A stretch of 64,000 nt of DNA from Verrucomicrobiaceae bacterium (GTDB lineage Bacteria; Verrucomicrobiota; Verrucomicrobiia; Verrucomicrobiales; Verrucomicrobiaceae). The first letter of the stretch is position 1; every line of letters starts with the position of its first letter. Position numbers and translations under genes: made by a program. The notes beneath the pieces were generated by a model. That model was not told the origin of the DNA, made no database searches, and saw only the letters and a program-made list of their open reading frames with translations. Shown here piece by piece: positions 32,479-43,418 of this stretch. The stretch covers positions 434,001 to 498,000 of the forward strand of contig JABTUN010000003.1 in assembly GCA_015075365.1 (NCBI GenBank), written 5' to 3'.

Positions 32479-33472
32479 GGGAGCGGACGAGGTTTTGCAC
32501 AGCGGCGATGATCGTGTCCACCTGCGGCAGCGCCGCCTGCTCCAGGTGTTTCGCGTATGGAATGGGCACCTCGGCGGCGCACAGTCGCGCGACCGGACGG
32601 TCGAGCTCGTAAAACGCCTGCTCCTGAATGCGCGCGGCGATCTCGGCGGAGATGCCACCGCTGCGCCAGCCTTCATCCACGATGAGCACGCGATGCGTCT
32701 TCGCCACGCTGCGCAGGATGGTGGCGTCATCGAGCGGGCGCAGCACGCGCAGATCGACGACTTCGACATTGATCCCCTGCTCCGCGAGCTTCGCGGCGGC
32801 TTCGAGCGACTTCGGCAAACTCGCGCCGTAGGTGAGGATGCAGGCGTCCTTGCCTTCGCGGCGCACTTTGGCGCTGGAAATGTCCACGGGGCCGGCGTTG
32901 GCAGGCAACTCGCCCTCCATGATGTAGAGCGTCTGGTTTTCAAAGATGAGCACCGGGTCCGGATCGGCCAAAGCGGAGGCCAGCATGCCGTAACCGTCTT
33001 CGAGTGTGGCGGGCGTGAGCACCTTGATGCCGGGAATGTGCGCATACCAGCCTTCGAGGCTATGCGAGTGCTGCGCGGCGAGCTGCTTGCCGCCACCGGT
33101 CGCCAGACGGATCACGAGCGGCACGTTGAACTGCCCGCCGGACATGTGCAGCAGCGTCGCGGCCGTGTTCATGATCTGGTCCAGCGCCAGCAGGCTGAAG
33201 TTGCAGGTCATGATCTCAACAATCGGCCGCATGCCGGCCAGTGCCGCGCCGATGCCCGCGCCGACAAACGCGGATTCCGCCAGCGGCGTGTCGCGAATGC
33301 GCTCTTCGCCAAACTCGGCCAGCAAACCGCGACTGACCGCAAAACAGCCGCCGTAGTGCCCCACGTCCTCGCCCATCAAAAACACGCGCGGATCGTTTTG
33401 CAGCGCGCTGCGGATGCCCTCGCGCACCGCGTCGCGAAACGTCATCTTCCTGGTCGCTTCGGTCGCGCTCAT
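32471..33472 (-). CDS. pdhB: 2-oxoacid (pyruvate) dehydrogenase E1 beta subunit
   Basis: The product is 333 aa from the ATG at 33472, which overlaps the E1alpha stop. It shows the Transket_pyr part (FRDAVREGIRSAL, GEDVGHYGG, FVGAGIGAALAGMRPIVEIM) and the Transketolase_C part (VVDLRVLRPLDDATIL, VDEGWRSGGISAEIA). It forms the heterotetrameric E1 with the alpha subunit. Pyruvate is the most likely substrate, but branched-chain or acetoin use cannot be excluded. Confidence 0.93.
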   Translation of the reverse strand: MSATEATRKMTFRDAVREGIRSALQNDPRVFLMGEDVGHYGGCFAVSRGLLAEFGEERIRDTPLAESAFVGAGIGAALAGMRPIVEIMTCNFSLLALDQIMNTAATLLHMSGGQFNVPLVIRLATGGGKQLAAQHSHSLEGWYAHIPGIKVLTPATLEDGYGMLASALADPDPVLIFENQTLYIMEGELPANAGPVDISSAKVRREGKDACILTYGASLPKSLEAAAKLAEQGINVEVVDLRVLRPLDDATILRSVAKTHRVLIVDEGWRSGGISAEIAARIQEQAFYELDRPVARLCAAEVPIPYAKHLEQAALPQVDTIIAAVQNLVRSHG

Positions 33473-34449
33473 GATGGTTTCACCTCCGAATAGACAAAGC
33501 GAGTGAGGTCTGCCACCGGCTCCCAAGTGCCCGCTTCGGCAAAGGCGACCGATTCATCGACCTCCTTCGTCACCTCGTCCTCCACGGCGGTCAAATCAGC
33601 ATCGGAGAGGATGCTTGCAGCCTTCATCGAATCGAAGAACAGCGTGATCGGATCGCGCTTCTTCCATTCCGCGACCTCGTCCTTGGTCCGATAAAGTTCC
33701 GCGTCGAACATCGAGTGCGCACGAAACCGGTAGGTGCGGCATTCGAGCAGGAAGGGCCGGCCCTCGCGTGCTGTTTCCAGCGCTTTCCGCGCCGCTTCGC
33801 GCACGGCGAGCACATCCATGCCATCCACGCATGCGTTCGCCACACCATATGCATCGCCCTTGCTGGCGATGTCCATTTTCGATTCCGTGAAACGCAACGC
33901 CGTGCCCATCGCATAAAGATTGTTCTCGCACACAAACAGCACCGGAAGCTTCCACAGCGCGGAGAGGTTCAGCGATTCGTGGAACTCGCCCTCGGCCACC
34001 GCGCCCTCGCCAAAGAAGCAGACGGTGACGGCTTGGCGGTTCTGCATCTTGTCCGCCAGCGCAAGGCCGACGGCCAGCGGCAGACCGCCGCCAACGATCG
34101 CATTGCCGCCGCAGAAGCGTGTCTTCGCATCAAACAGATGCATCGAGCCACCGCGACCACGCGCGCAGCCCTCCTGCTTGCCAAACATCTCCGCCATGAT
34201 CGAGCCCGCGCTCACGCCACGCACGAGAGCCTGCCCGTGCTCGCGATAGGTCGCCACGATGGCATCCTCCGGCCGCATCTGTTCAATGATGCCCGTCGCC
34301 ACAGCCTCCTCGCCGATGTAGAGGTGCATGAAGCCGCGAATCTTCTGCGCGCTGTACATTTCGACGCACTTCTCCTCGAAACGTCGGATGCGCACCATCT
34401 GCCACAGCAGGCGGCGCGCTTGGTCGTGATCTGGCAGCGGGGTGCTCAT
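33469..34449 (-). CDS. pdhA: 2-oxoacid (pyruvate) dehydrogenase E1 alpha subunit
   Basis: The product is 326 aa from the ATG at 34449. The thiamine-diphosphate motif starts at GEGAVAEGEFHES and ends at CENNLYAMGT. Phosphorylation-loop-like YRFRAHSMFD and the conserved GGSMHLFD are present. It decarboxylates the 2-oxoacid and hands the acyl group to E2. It starts 1 bp before the acyl-CoA synthetase stop. Confidence 0.93.
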   Translation of the reverse strand: MSTPLPDHDQARRLLWQMVRIRRFEEKCVEMYSAQKIRGFMHLYIGEEAVATGIIEQMRPEDAIVATYREHGQALVRGVSAGSIMAEMFGKQEGCARGRGGSMHLFDAKTRFCGGNAIVGGGLPLAVGLALADKMQNRQAVTVCFFGEGAVAEGEFHESLNLSALWKLPVLFVCENNLYAMGTALRFTESKMDIASKGDAYGVANACVDGMDVLAVREAARKALETAREGRPFLLECRTYRFRAHSMFDAELYRTKDEVAEWKKRDPITLFFDSMKAASILSDADLTAVEDEVTKEVDESVAFAEAGTWEPVADLTRFVYSEVKPS

Positions 34450-34450
34450 G

Positions 34451-36202
<1,752 letters not shown>

Positions 36203-36355
36203 GACATGAACAAAGGAGGCAGGTTGGGAGCCTCCGTTTGTCATTATTTAACTCCGTTCGCGTTCCAAAAGTCTAGCCGCTTCTTGCGCGGAGCCCTTCG
36301 TTTGTTGCGTGAGGTGCCACAGGCGGCCTGAACTGCCATTCCGCACCGTGACGGG

Positions 36356-37084
<729 letters not shown>

Positions 37085-37212
37085 GACGTGATCTTGGACG
37101 AGGCGGGGCGGAAGTCGAATCCGTGTTGCCGTGGAATGCGAGGGCGTCTGGAGGCCACGTGCGTTGACATCACCGTGACGGCATGCGAAACACGGGGCCG
37201 TCAGACCGCCAA

Positions 37213-37791
37213 ATGAAGTATCTCACCGTCATCCGTCATGCCAAATCCGCCTGGGACCAGCCAGGCGTGCCGGATCATGACCGGACGCTGAACGAGCGCG
37301 GGAAACGCGCCGCGCCGGCCGTCGCCGCCTTTCTCCACCGGACCTATTTTGGCGGTGGCGAGGGGGAGAGGCTGCTGCCACCGCCGGACCGCCTGGTGAG
37401 CAGCACGGCGCTACGCGCGCTGACCACGGCGCAGGTCATGCGGGAGACGTTTGGCCTGCCTTCGGACGCGTTGCTCCTGGACTCCAAGCTCTATCTGGCG
37501 GCCCCCGGCAGCATTCTGGAGGTCGTGCGCAGCCTGGATGAAAAATGGTCGCATGTGTGTCTCTTCGGCCACAACCCGGGCCTGCATGAGTTCACGGATA
37601 AAATCCTGGCGCGTGCCAGCGTGCCCAAGATGCCCACCTGCACCGCCGTCATCATGGCGCTGCCGCACGCCTACTGGGGCCTGGCGGACTGGCACGAGGC
37701 GCAGTTGATCGGCTACATCACGCCGAAGTCGCTCGAACGCCGCTTCCCCGAGCTCTATGGAAACATCTCCCAGGGCGACGGCGATGACTGA
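37213..37791 (+). CDS. SixA-type phosphohistidine phosphatase
   Basis: The product is 192 aa from the ATG at 37213. It has the histidine-phosphatase motif (VIRHAKSAW), HDRTLNERGKRAAP, SSTALRALTTAQ and the second catalytic His region (LFGHNPGLHEF). The length and the RHAKS motif fit SixA-like enzymes, which remove phosphate from histidine in signalling proteins. It stands alone, convergent with the GumN gene. Confidence 0.88.
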   Translation: MKYLTVIRHAKSAWDQPGVPDHDRTLNERGKRAAPAVAAFLHRTYFGGGEGERLLPPPDRLVSSTALRALTTAQVMRETFGLPSDALLLDSKLYLAAPGSILEVVRSLDEKWSHVCLFGHNPGLHEFTDKILARASVPKMPTCTAVIMALPHAYWGLADWHEAQLIGYITPKSLERRFPELYGNISQGDGDD

Positions 37792-37823
37792 CACTCCGGG
37801 ACGCGCCGCCTGACACGCTTTCG

Positions 37824-38792
37824 TCAGAGGTCCCGCACCTCGCGATAGTGGCGCACGTGGTGGCCGCGCTTTTGCAGCATCTCGACCAGCCCCGTGTTCC
37901 CCGTGAGATGACCGCTGCCGACGAGCACCATGGCCTTTTGCCCCTTTTTGAGCATGTCATCGAGTTTTTCGACCCACAGGGCGTTTCGCGCGGTGAGGAA
38001 CATGTTCATCAGCTCGGGATGCTTCTCCGCCTCGCGGAAAAGCATGTCGTGGAGGGCCTTCAGATCGCCGTTTTTCCACGCAGCGATCATCTTCTCGTAT
38101 TCTTCGGCCACGGTGCTGACCTCCGCCAGGGTCTGGTCCAGCAGCTCACGCTGCTGCTTGTCGGAGAGCGAGGCGAAGAGCTGGATCTGGAACTCGCCCG
38201 TCTCCAGTCCCTCGCCGGGTTTGCCATCGGCCTTTGCCCGTTGGTCGAAATGCGTGTCCACGCCGAGGTCCGGCCTCGCGCCGAGCCTGGAATACTCCGT
38301 GGCCGTCATGATGAGGGAGACGAACCACGGGCGGTAGCGGTTGAGCGAGGAAGGATCGAGATCGCGCGATGCTCCCCAGGTACGCACTTTCTGCCACGTT
38401 TCCGGGCTGATGTTCGCCTCCAGTGAAGTGTCCGCCGAGTACATGCCGATCTGCGCCATGCGTCGGGAGAGCTCCGGCCCGGAGCCTTCGCCCGGCGGCA
38501 GTTCGAGAACGAGCTTGTCCGAGTGCAGGTAGGCGGCCTCGTAGGCGGGTGCCAGCGGATAGTCCGTTTCCCGCAGAATGTGGATCGTGCCGCAGAGAAA
38601 CAAGCGTCCCGCACCCTCCTTGGCATCCACCACCCACACACTGCCGTCCCCTTTTCCGTCGGAGACGAAGCGCGCCGTGTCCTGCTTCGTCTGCGGCGCG
38701 GGCGTCTCCTTTCCGCAGGCGGAAACAAGCAGCAAAAGCGTGAGGGTGAGGAACGGGCGGACGAAGGGCACGGACACGATCCAAACACGCAC
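37824..38792 (-). CDS. TraB/GumN-family lipoprotein
   Basis: The product is about 322 aa from a GTG at 38792. Other GTGs at 38780 and 38774 are possible and there is no in-frame ATG near. It has a signal with lipobox (LLLLVSAC). The family motifs are GTIHILRETDYPL near the start and VLVGSGHLTGNTGLVEML near the end. The family is metallopeptidase-like (Tiki/TraB clan) and its role in bacteria is poorly known. Confidence 0.78.
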   Translation of the reverse strand: MRVWIVSVPFVRPFLTLTLLLLVSACGKETPAPQTKQDTARFVSDGKGDGSVWVVDAKEGAGRLFLCGTIHILRETDYPLAPAYEAAYLHSDKLVLELPPGEGSGPELSRRMAQIGMYSADTSLEANISPETWQKVRTWGASRDLDPSSLNRYRPWFVSLIMTATEYSRLGARPDLGVDTHFDQRAKADGKPGEGLETGEFQIQLFASLSDKQQRELLDQTLAEVSTVAEEYEKMIAAWKNGDLKALHDMLFREAEKHPELMNMFLTARNALWVEKLDDMLKKGQKAMVLVGSGHLTGNTGLVEMLQKRGHHVRHYREVRDL

Positions 38793-38833
38793 GAGGCTTT
38801 GGATGCAACACCGATCTGCTGAAGGCCGCCTCC

Positions 38834-39262
38834 TCAGAAGAACGCGTGGTAGTCCGTGGCATCGAACCAAAACGGATGTAGCCGCCCATCCGGTTCCCTG
38901 ACCTGATAGACGTGATAGTGGCGATGATTTGACTTCACCGTCTGTGGTCCGCCATGCCACGGTTCCCAAGTGGCATCAGGGAAGCGTATTTGAAGCTGAT
39001 GTTGCTCATCGAAATCACCGCTGATGCAGTTGTGACAATACATGATGACTGCTGTTTCCATCGTATTGCCACTGCGGGACGGTGTGCAGGTATAGCGGAC
39101 TTCTTTCTTCAACCTTGTCCCGTCCTGCCGGTGAAACTCCACAGTTCCGCTGACCTCGACACGCTTTGGCTCCCAAAAACCATGTTGTCGTCTCGCGTGG
39201 AATCCACTGCAGCCGCAGTTGAGCAATAAGCAGGCAGCCAAGAGTGCGTGAAATCGGTTCAT
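38834..39262 (-). CDS. Putative lipoprotein of unknown function
   Basis: The product is 142 aa with a short signal and a Cys-rich lipobox region (LLLNCGCSGF). The mature part has many His, Tyr and Trp residues (HRHYHVYQVREPDG, FWFDATDYHAFF) and a CHNC pair. I recognise no family. It is 7 bp downstream of the DUF1501 gene on the same strand. Confidence 0.55.
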   Translation of the reverse strand: MNRFHALLAACLLLNCGCSGFHARRQHGFWEPKRVEVSGTVEFHRQDGTRLKKEVRYTCTPSRSGNTMETAVIMYCHNCISGDFDEQHQLQIRFPDATWEPWHGGPQTVKSNHRHYHVYQVREPDGRLHPFWFDATDYHAFF

Positions 39263-39269
39263 ATGGGGC

Positions 39270-40763
39270 TCACGCCAGCACTGGCTTCACGACATGCCCA
39301 TGCACGTCCGTCAGCCGGAACTGGCGGCCTTGAAAGCGGAAGGTGAAGCGCTCGTGGTCGATGCCCAGCAGGTGCAGGATCGTGGCCTGGAGGTCGTGGA
39401 CATGCACGGTGTCCTTCACGGCGCTGAAACCGAACTCGTCACTCTCCCCATGTGTCATGCCGGCCTTCACGCCGCCGCCGGCCATCCAGATCGTGAACGC
39501 ATACGGATGATGATCACGGCCCCACTGCTTCGTCTCGGTGATTTTTCCCTGCAAAAACGGCGTGCGGCCAAACTCGCCGCCCCAGATGACCAGTGTGTCC
39601 TCCAGCAGGCCGCGCTGCTTCAGATCCTTCACCAGCGCCGCGCTCGGAGCATCCGTGTCCATGCACTGGATCTTGAGCTGCGTGTTCAGATTTCGATGCT
39701 GGTCCCAGCCGGCGTGCATGAGCTGCACAAAGCGCACCCCGCGCTCCGCCAGCCGCCGCGCCATGAGGCAGTTGTAGGCGTAGCTGCCCTGCCGCGTCAC
39801 ATCCGGGCCGTACATGTCGAGGATGTGCTTCGGCTCGTTGGAAAAATCCGTCAGGTCCGGCACGCTGGCCTGCATCTTGTAGGCCATCTCATACTGCGCG
39901 ATGCGCGTGGCGGTCTCAGGGTCGCCATGCGCGCGGAATTTCATCTCGTTCAGTTCAGCCAGGCCGTCGAGCATCACGCGGCGCACGTCGCGGCTCATGC
40001 CCTCAGGATTGCTCAGGTACAAAACGGGATCGCCGCTGCCGCGGAACTTCACTCCCTGGTACTTCGAGGGCAGAAAGCCGCTGCCCCAGTAGAAATCATA
40101 GAAGATCTGGCCGCAACTCGCCTCCTTGTCGCGCGAGGTCATCACGACAAAGGCGGGCAGGTCGTCGCACGCGCTGCCCAGGCCGTAACTGAGCCACGAG
40201 CCCAGCGCCGGGCGCCCCGCCTGCTCGCTGCCGGTCATGAAGAAGGTGATCGCCGGCGCGTGGTTCACCTGCGTCGTGTGCATCGACTTGATGAAGCACA
40301 GCTCGTCCGCGATCTCCGCCGTGCGCGGCAGGAAATCACTCACCGTGGCCCCGCTGCGCCCATGGCGTGCGAATTTGGTGATCTCGGAGAGCACCGGCCG
40401 CTCCGTCTGCCCGCCCGTCATCGTGCTGAAGCGCTTTCCGCCCGCCACGCTGTCCGGAATCTGCGTGCCATGCATCTTTTTCAGCATCGGCTTGTGGTCG
40501 AACAGATCGACATGCGAAGGCGCGCCGTTTTGCAGCAGATAAATGACCCGTTTGGCCTTCGCGGTAAAATGCGGCAGCAGCGGGGCGGTCTGATCTGGCA
40601 ATTGCGCGGCAACGCCATCCCGCGCGAGCAGCGTGCCCAGCGCCGCCGTGCCAATGCCCGCCGCCGCACGGCCAAACAGCGCGCGGCGGGTCAGTTCGAG
40701 GCGGTGGATCTCAAGCGGGCTCATGCGCCGCTGAAAACGTGCCTGGAGCATGTGGTTGAGCAA
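39270..40763 (-). CDS. DUF1501 (sulfatase-like) exported protein
   Basis: The product is 497 aa. Its N-terminus has a Tat-like signal (LTRRALFGRAAAGIGTAALG). Family marks are RVIYLLQNGAPSHVDLFDHKP, VNHAPAITFFMTGSEQAG, WGGEFGRTPFLQG and GRDHHPYAFTIWMAGGG. DUF1501 proteins are alkaline-phosphatase/sulfatase-like and are abundant in PVC bacteria, where they nearly always follow a DUF1553/DUF1549 cytochrome gene. That partner is missing here: upstream lies a tRNA fragment and the island. Confidence 0.9.
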   Translation of the reverse strand: MLNHMLQARFQRRMSPLEIHRLELTRRALFGRAAAGIGTAALGTLLARDGVAAQLPDQTAPLLPHFTAKAKRVIYLLQNGAPSHVDLFDHKPMLKKMHGTQIPDSVAGGKRFSTMTGGQTERPVLSEITKFARHGRSGATVSDFLPRTAEIADELCFIKSMHTTQVNHAPAITFFMTGSEQAGRPALGSWLSYGLGSACDDLPAFVVMTSRDKEASCGQIFYDFYWGSGFLPSKYQGVKFRGSGDPVLYLSNPEGMSRDVRRVMLDGLAELNEMKFRAHGDPETATRIAQYEMAYKMQASVPDLTDFSNEPKHILDMYGPDVTRQGSYAYNCLMARRLAERGVRFVQLMHAGWDQHRNLNTQLKIQCMDTDAPSAALVKDLKQRGLLEDTLVIWGGEFGRTPFLQGKITETKQWGRDHHPYAFTIWMAGGGVKAGMTHGESDEFGFSAVKDTVHVHDLQATILHLLGIDHERFTFRFQGRQFRLTDVHGHVVKPVLA

Positions 40764-40846
40764 AAAATCACGTCTTCACGCAGTTCGCCGGAAAACTGCG
40801 TTTGCGTTCCGGGACGTTTCAGCGAAACAAATCGCCGCTCATCCCT

Positions 40847-40882
40847 GTCCCCGTAGTTCAATGGATAGAACGAGGGTTTCTA
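40847..40882 (+). pseudogene. 5' half of a tRNA-Arg (UCU), island edge
   Basis: The bases gtccccg, ta, gttc, aatggata, gaac follow tRNA positions 1-25. They lead into gagggtttcta, whose loop would give anticodon TCT. After 40882 the sequence (tcctccccttcctcg) no longer pairs with the anticodon stem, and no T-arm or acceptor 3' strand follows. The break lies in the anticodon loop, 100 bp before an integrase gene, so this is probably an attachment-site remnant. Confidence 0.65.
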
Positions 40883-40982
40883 TCCTCCCCTTCCTCGAAA
40901 TCGTTCTCTCCTACACAGACGACATCAACGGACACTTGAAAACAGGGGTGGACATTCTTACTTTCATTCTTACTGTTTGCAC

Positions 40983-42167
40983 ATGGCCTCGCTTTGGAAA
41001 CACCCGAATTCCCCGTTTTGGACCGCCTGCTTCACCGATGAGACAGGCAGGCAGGTGAAGAAGAGCACGAAGCTGGAAGACCGCCGCTTGGCGATGAAAG
41101 CAGCCGAGGCATTCGAGGAGGCGGCCAAGAAGGCCCGCGCTGCGGAACTGACCCGCGCTGCCGCTGTGAAGATGCTCAACGAACTCATGGAGCGCACCCA
41201 CGGGGAGGGGCTAGACAACCGTTCCACCCGCCAGCACTTCGCCGACTATCAGGCCAGCTTGGCGGCACGCGGCACGAAGGAAGGCACCCTGAAACGCTAT
41301 AGACCCATTTTTGACGGCTTCCTCGCTCATCTTGGCGATGCCCGCGCCAATGCCCGGCTTGCCAGCGTCTCGGCTCAGGAGATCGAGGCTTTCCGAGATG
41401 CGGAACAGAGGGCCGGGAAAACCGCCGCCACGGCAGCCTTCGGTCTGAAAGTCCTGAACGGCGTATTTGAGGACGCCCGGCGCAAGGCGGTCATTCTCCA
41501 CAATCCCGTTCCCGACGTTTTGAAACGCATGGGACAGTCCGCCAAGGCCACCAGCGAGGAGCGCCGCCCCTTCACCAATGAGCAGGTTTCCGCCCTGCTG
41601 GCCGTGGCCGATGTGGAATGGCAGGGAATGATTCTGCTGGCCTACCATACCGGCATCCGCCTGAACGACGCCGCCAACCTCACCCGCGCCAATCTGGACG
41701 GGAAACTTCTCCGCTTCCGCGAGGCCAAGACCGCGCACCGCAAGCAACGCGCCAGCGAGCGTGAAACCGTCGTCGTCATGGCAAAGGACTTGGTGGACTA
41801 CTTCAAGAGCCAGCCCATCCCCATGAAAAAGGACGCCCCGCTCTTCCCCTCGCTGCATGGGAGAAAAACCGGCAGCGCAGGCGGCTTGTCGAACACCTTC
41901 GCCCGCCTCCTCGACAAGGCAGGCATCGACCGCGAGCAGGGCGAGGCCCGCAAAGGCAAGGGACGCCGTTTCAGCGCTCTCAGCTTCCATTCCCTGCGCC
42001 ACACGATGATTTCCCGGCTGGCAAACTCCGACGCGCCCGAGGCCGTCACAAAGGCCATGAGCGGGCATTCCACCGATGAAGCCCACCGCCGTTATGTGCA
42101 CCTCGACACCGAAGCACAATCCCGCGTCGTGGCGAAAGCACCACGTCTTTGGAGGGCAGTTGCGTGA
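40983..42167 (+). CDS. Tyrosine recombinase / integrase
   Basis: The product is 394 aa from the ATG at 40983 (MASLWKHPNSPFW, an N-terminal arm-binding start). Catalytic residues visible are Arg226 (HTGIRLNDA), His336 and Arg339 (FHSLRHTMIS), His362 (MSGHST) and Tyr371 (RRYVHLD). It is a phage/island-type integrase. It lies 100 bp from the tRNA-Arg fragment, which fits use of that tRNA as target. Confidence 0.93.
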   Translation: MASLWKHPNSPFWTACFTDETGRQVKKSTKLEDRRLAMKAAEAFEEAAKKARAAELTRAAAVKMLNELMERTHGEGLDNRSTRQHFADYQASLAARGTKEGTLKRYRPIFDGFLAHLGDARANARLASVSAQEIEAFRDAEQRAGKTAATAAFGLKVLNGVFEDARRKAVILHNPVPDVLKRMGQSAKATSEERRPFTNEQVSALLAVADVEWQGMILLAYHTGIRLNDAANLTRANLDGKLLRFREAKTAHRKQRASERETVVVMAKDLVDYFKSQPIPMKKDAPLFPSLHGRKTGSAGGLSNTFARLLDKAGIDREQGEARKGKGRRFSALSFHSLRHTMISRLANSDAPEAVTKAMSGHSTDEAHRRYVHLDTEAQSRVVAKAPRLWRAVA

Positions 42168-42877
42168 AGAATGATACCCCGTCACGATGCAAGGTGGCGC
42201 TCATGAGGCAACTAGGGCGCGTAGCGGGTTTTGATGTGGCTCAATTGAAACTCCTTAGATCACTCAAAATTCCGGCTGAAAACTGGGCCGCGCTAGATGG
42301 TTTGAAGCAATGGGAGCACCAGTTAAGCGTGGTTTCTGAGGCGTTGCTTCTAGCGAGAGGTTTAGGTTGTTCCGTGCTTGAGAAACGCGCCGCGATGGCA
42401 ATTGGAGCCATTATTATCGCACGAGTCGCACGGCGGAAGGATCGGGTGCTGGCCCTGGCATGCGAGGGTATCAAGAATCTGCAATCGAACCAACCATTCA
42501 AGCTATCAACAAGACGCCGCAACATGGGCGAACGTGTCCGAGTCTTACTTGCATTCTTTTTTCTCTACAGAGATCGTTCAAGACCCACGCAAAAGAGCAT
42601 TGTTAGACTGCTAGAGCAAGCATCCACCCCGCTGAAGGCTGGGAGGATTGCGAGGCTCTTTGATGAACTGGGGCTCAGGCCGCTTCAGGGGGACGAACGA
42701 CGCAAGGCTGCACCGACTCCGATTGAGCCGCGCCCGATTGATGTTCTCCTGCGTTTGGCTGCAACTGCGCGTCCACCAGTTGGATATTCCGAGTGGAGGA
42801 AATATGAGCCGCTCGTAGAGGCACTTGACCATTGCGGCCATCGAAAAGCTCAAGCCATCTTGTGGATGACAGAATAA
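42164..42877 (+). CDS. Unknown protein coupled to the integrase
   Basis: The product is 237 aa from a GTG at 42164, which overlaps the integrase TGA and has a clear Shine-Dalgarno site (GGAGGG, 7 bp before). The protein is helical and basic (RVARRKDRVLALACEGIK, STRRRNMGERVRVLLAFFF) and has no domain I recognise. A role in control of integration or in defence is possible by position. It has one of the two clear Shine-Dalgarno sites noted in the window. Confidence 0.65.
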   Translation: MKNDTPSRCKVALMRQLGRVAGFDVAQLKLLRSLKIPAENWAALDGLKQWEHQLSVVSEALLLARGLGCSVLEKRAAMAIGAIIIARVARRKDRVLALACEGIKNLQSNQPFKLSTRRRNMGERVRVLLAFFFLYRDRSRPTQKSIVRLLEQASTPLKAGRIARLFDELGLRPLQGDERRKAAPTPIEPRPIDVLLRLAATARPPVGYSEWRKYEPLVEALDHCGHRKAQAILWMTE

Positions 42878-43064
42878 GTTTGTTGCCTGGATTTCACACT
42901 GGGCCTGAGAGCGTGGCTGCGATGAGATGTTGTTTTGTATAGAATGTACCTTTGTGAACAATGTTGCCTTGTGTGCACTTGTGCCAAATTTTAGTCGTTC
43001 ATTAGCGATGTGTGGAATCATATCTGACTTCCAAAAACGTGGGTGAACAATGGGGGTCTTCACG

Positions 43065-43301
43065 ATGAAGACTATATCCTCTCCACTCCAATCGGCGGCA
43101 GTCTCCGCACTGCCGGAATTTGCAGATCATCGCACAGCCCGCGCCTTGTTCGGGCTGTCTCGTTCGTATCTCTACAACCTCGCCAATGAGCGAAAGATTC
43201 GCAGCGTCTCCATTCGCAAGCCAGGAGCATTGAAGGGCCGCCGCCTGTTTGATTGCGCCAGCATTCGCGATTTCATCCAAGCATCCACTCAGAACGCCTA
43301 A
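43065..43301 (+). CDS. Excisionase-like HTH protein
   Basis: The product is 78 aa from the ATG at 43065, with GGGGGT 8 bp before it. The core TARALFGLSRSYLYNLANERKI followed by GRRLFDCASIRDFI is the AlpA/MerR-type winged helix used by excisionases and small island regulators. It probably directs the integrase or controls the island genes. 42878-43064 is AT-rich, shows no gene, and is a likely promoter region. Confidence 0.75.
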   Translation: MKTISSPLQSAAVSALPEFADHRTARALFGLSRSYLYNLANERKIRSVSIRKPGALKGRRLFDCASIRDFIQASTQNA

Positions 43302-43418
43302 ACCCACCAACAACAAACCGCTTCCCGGTGACGGCAAAGCGGCTGCTGTTTTGTGGAGTTCAGATGCCGCATAGGGTAGCTAAAAGCTGTTCACAGGCAA
43401 GCGCACAAACTGCGCTCC

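Noticed and set aside
39294..40856. 520-aa plus-strand open frame
   Set aside because: It lies opposite the DUF1501 gene, which has clear family motifs; the plus frame is His/Arg/Leu-rich text without a domain.
40847..40925. Complete tRNA gene
   Set aside because: The 3' part of the anticodon stem, the T-arm and the acceptor 3' strand cannot be found; only the 5' half fits.
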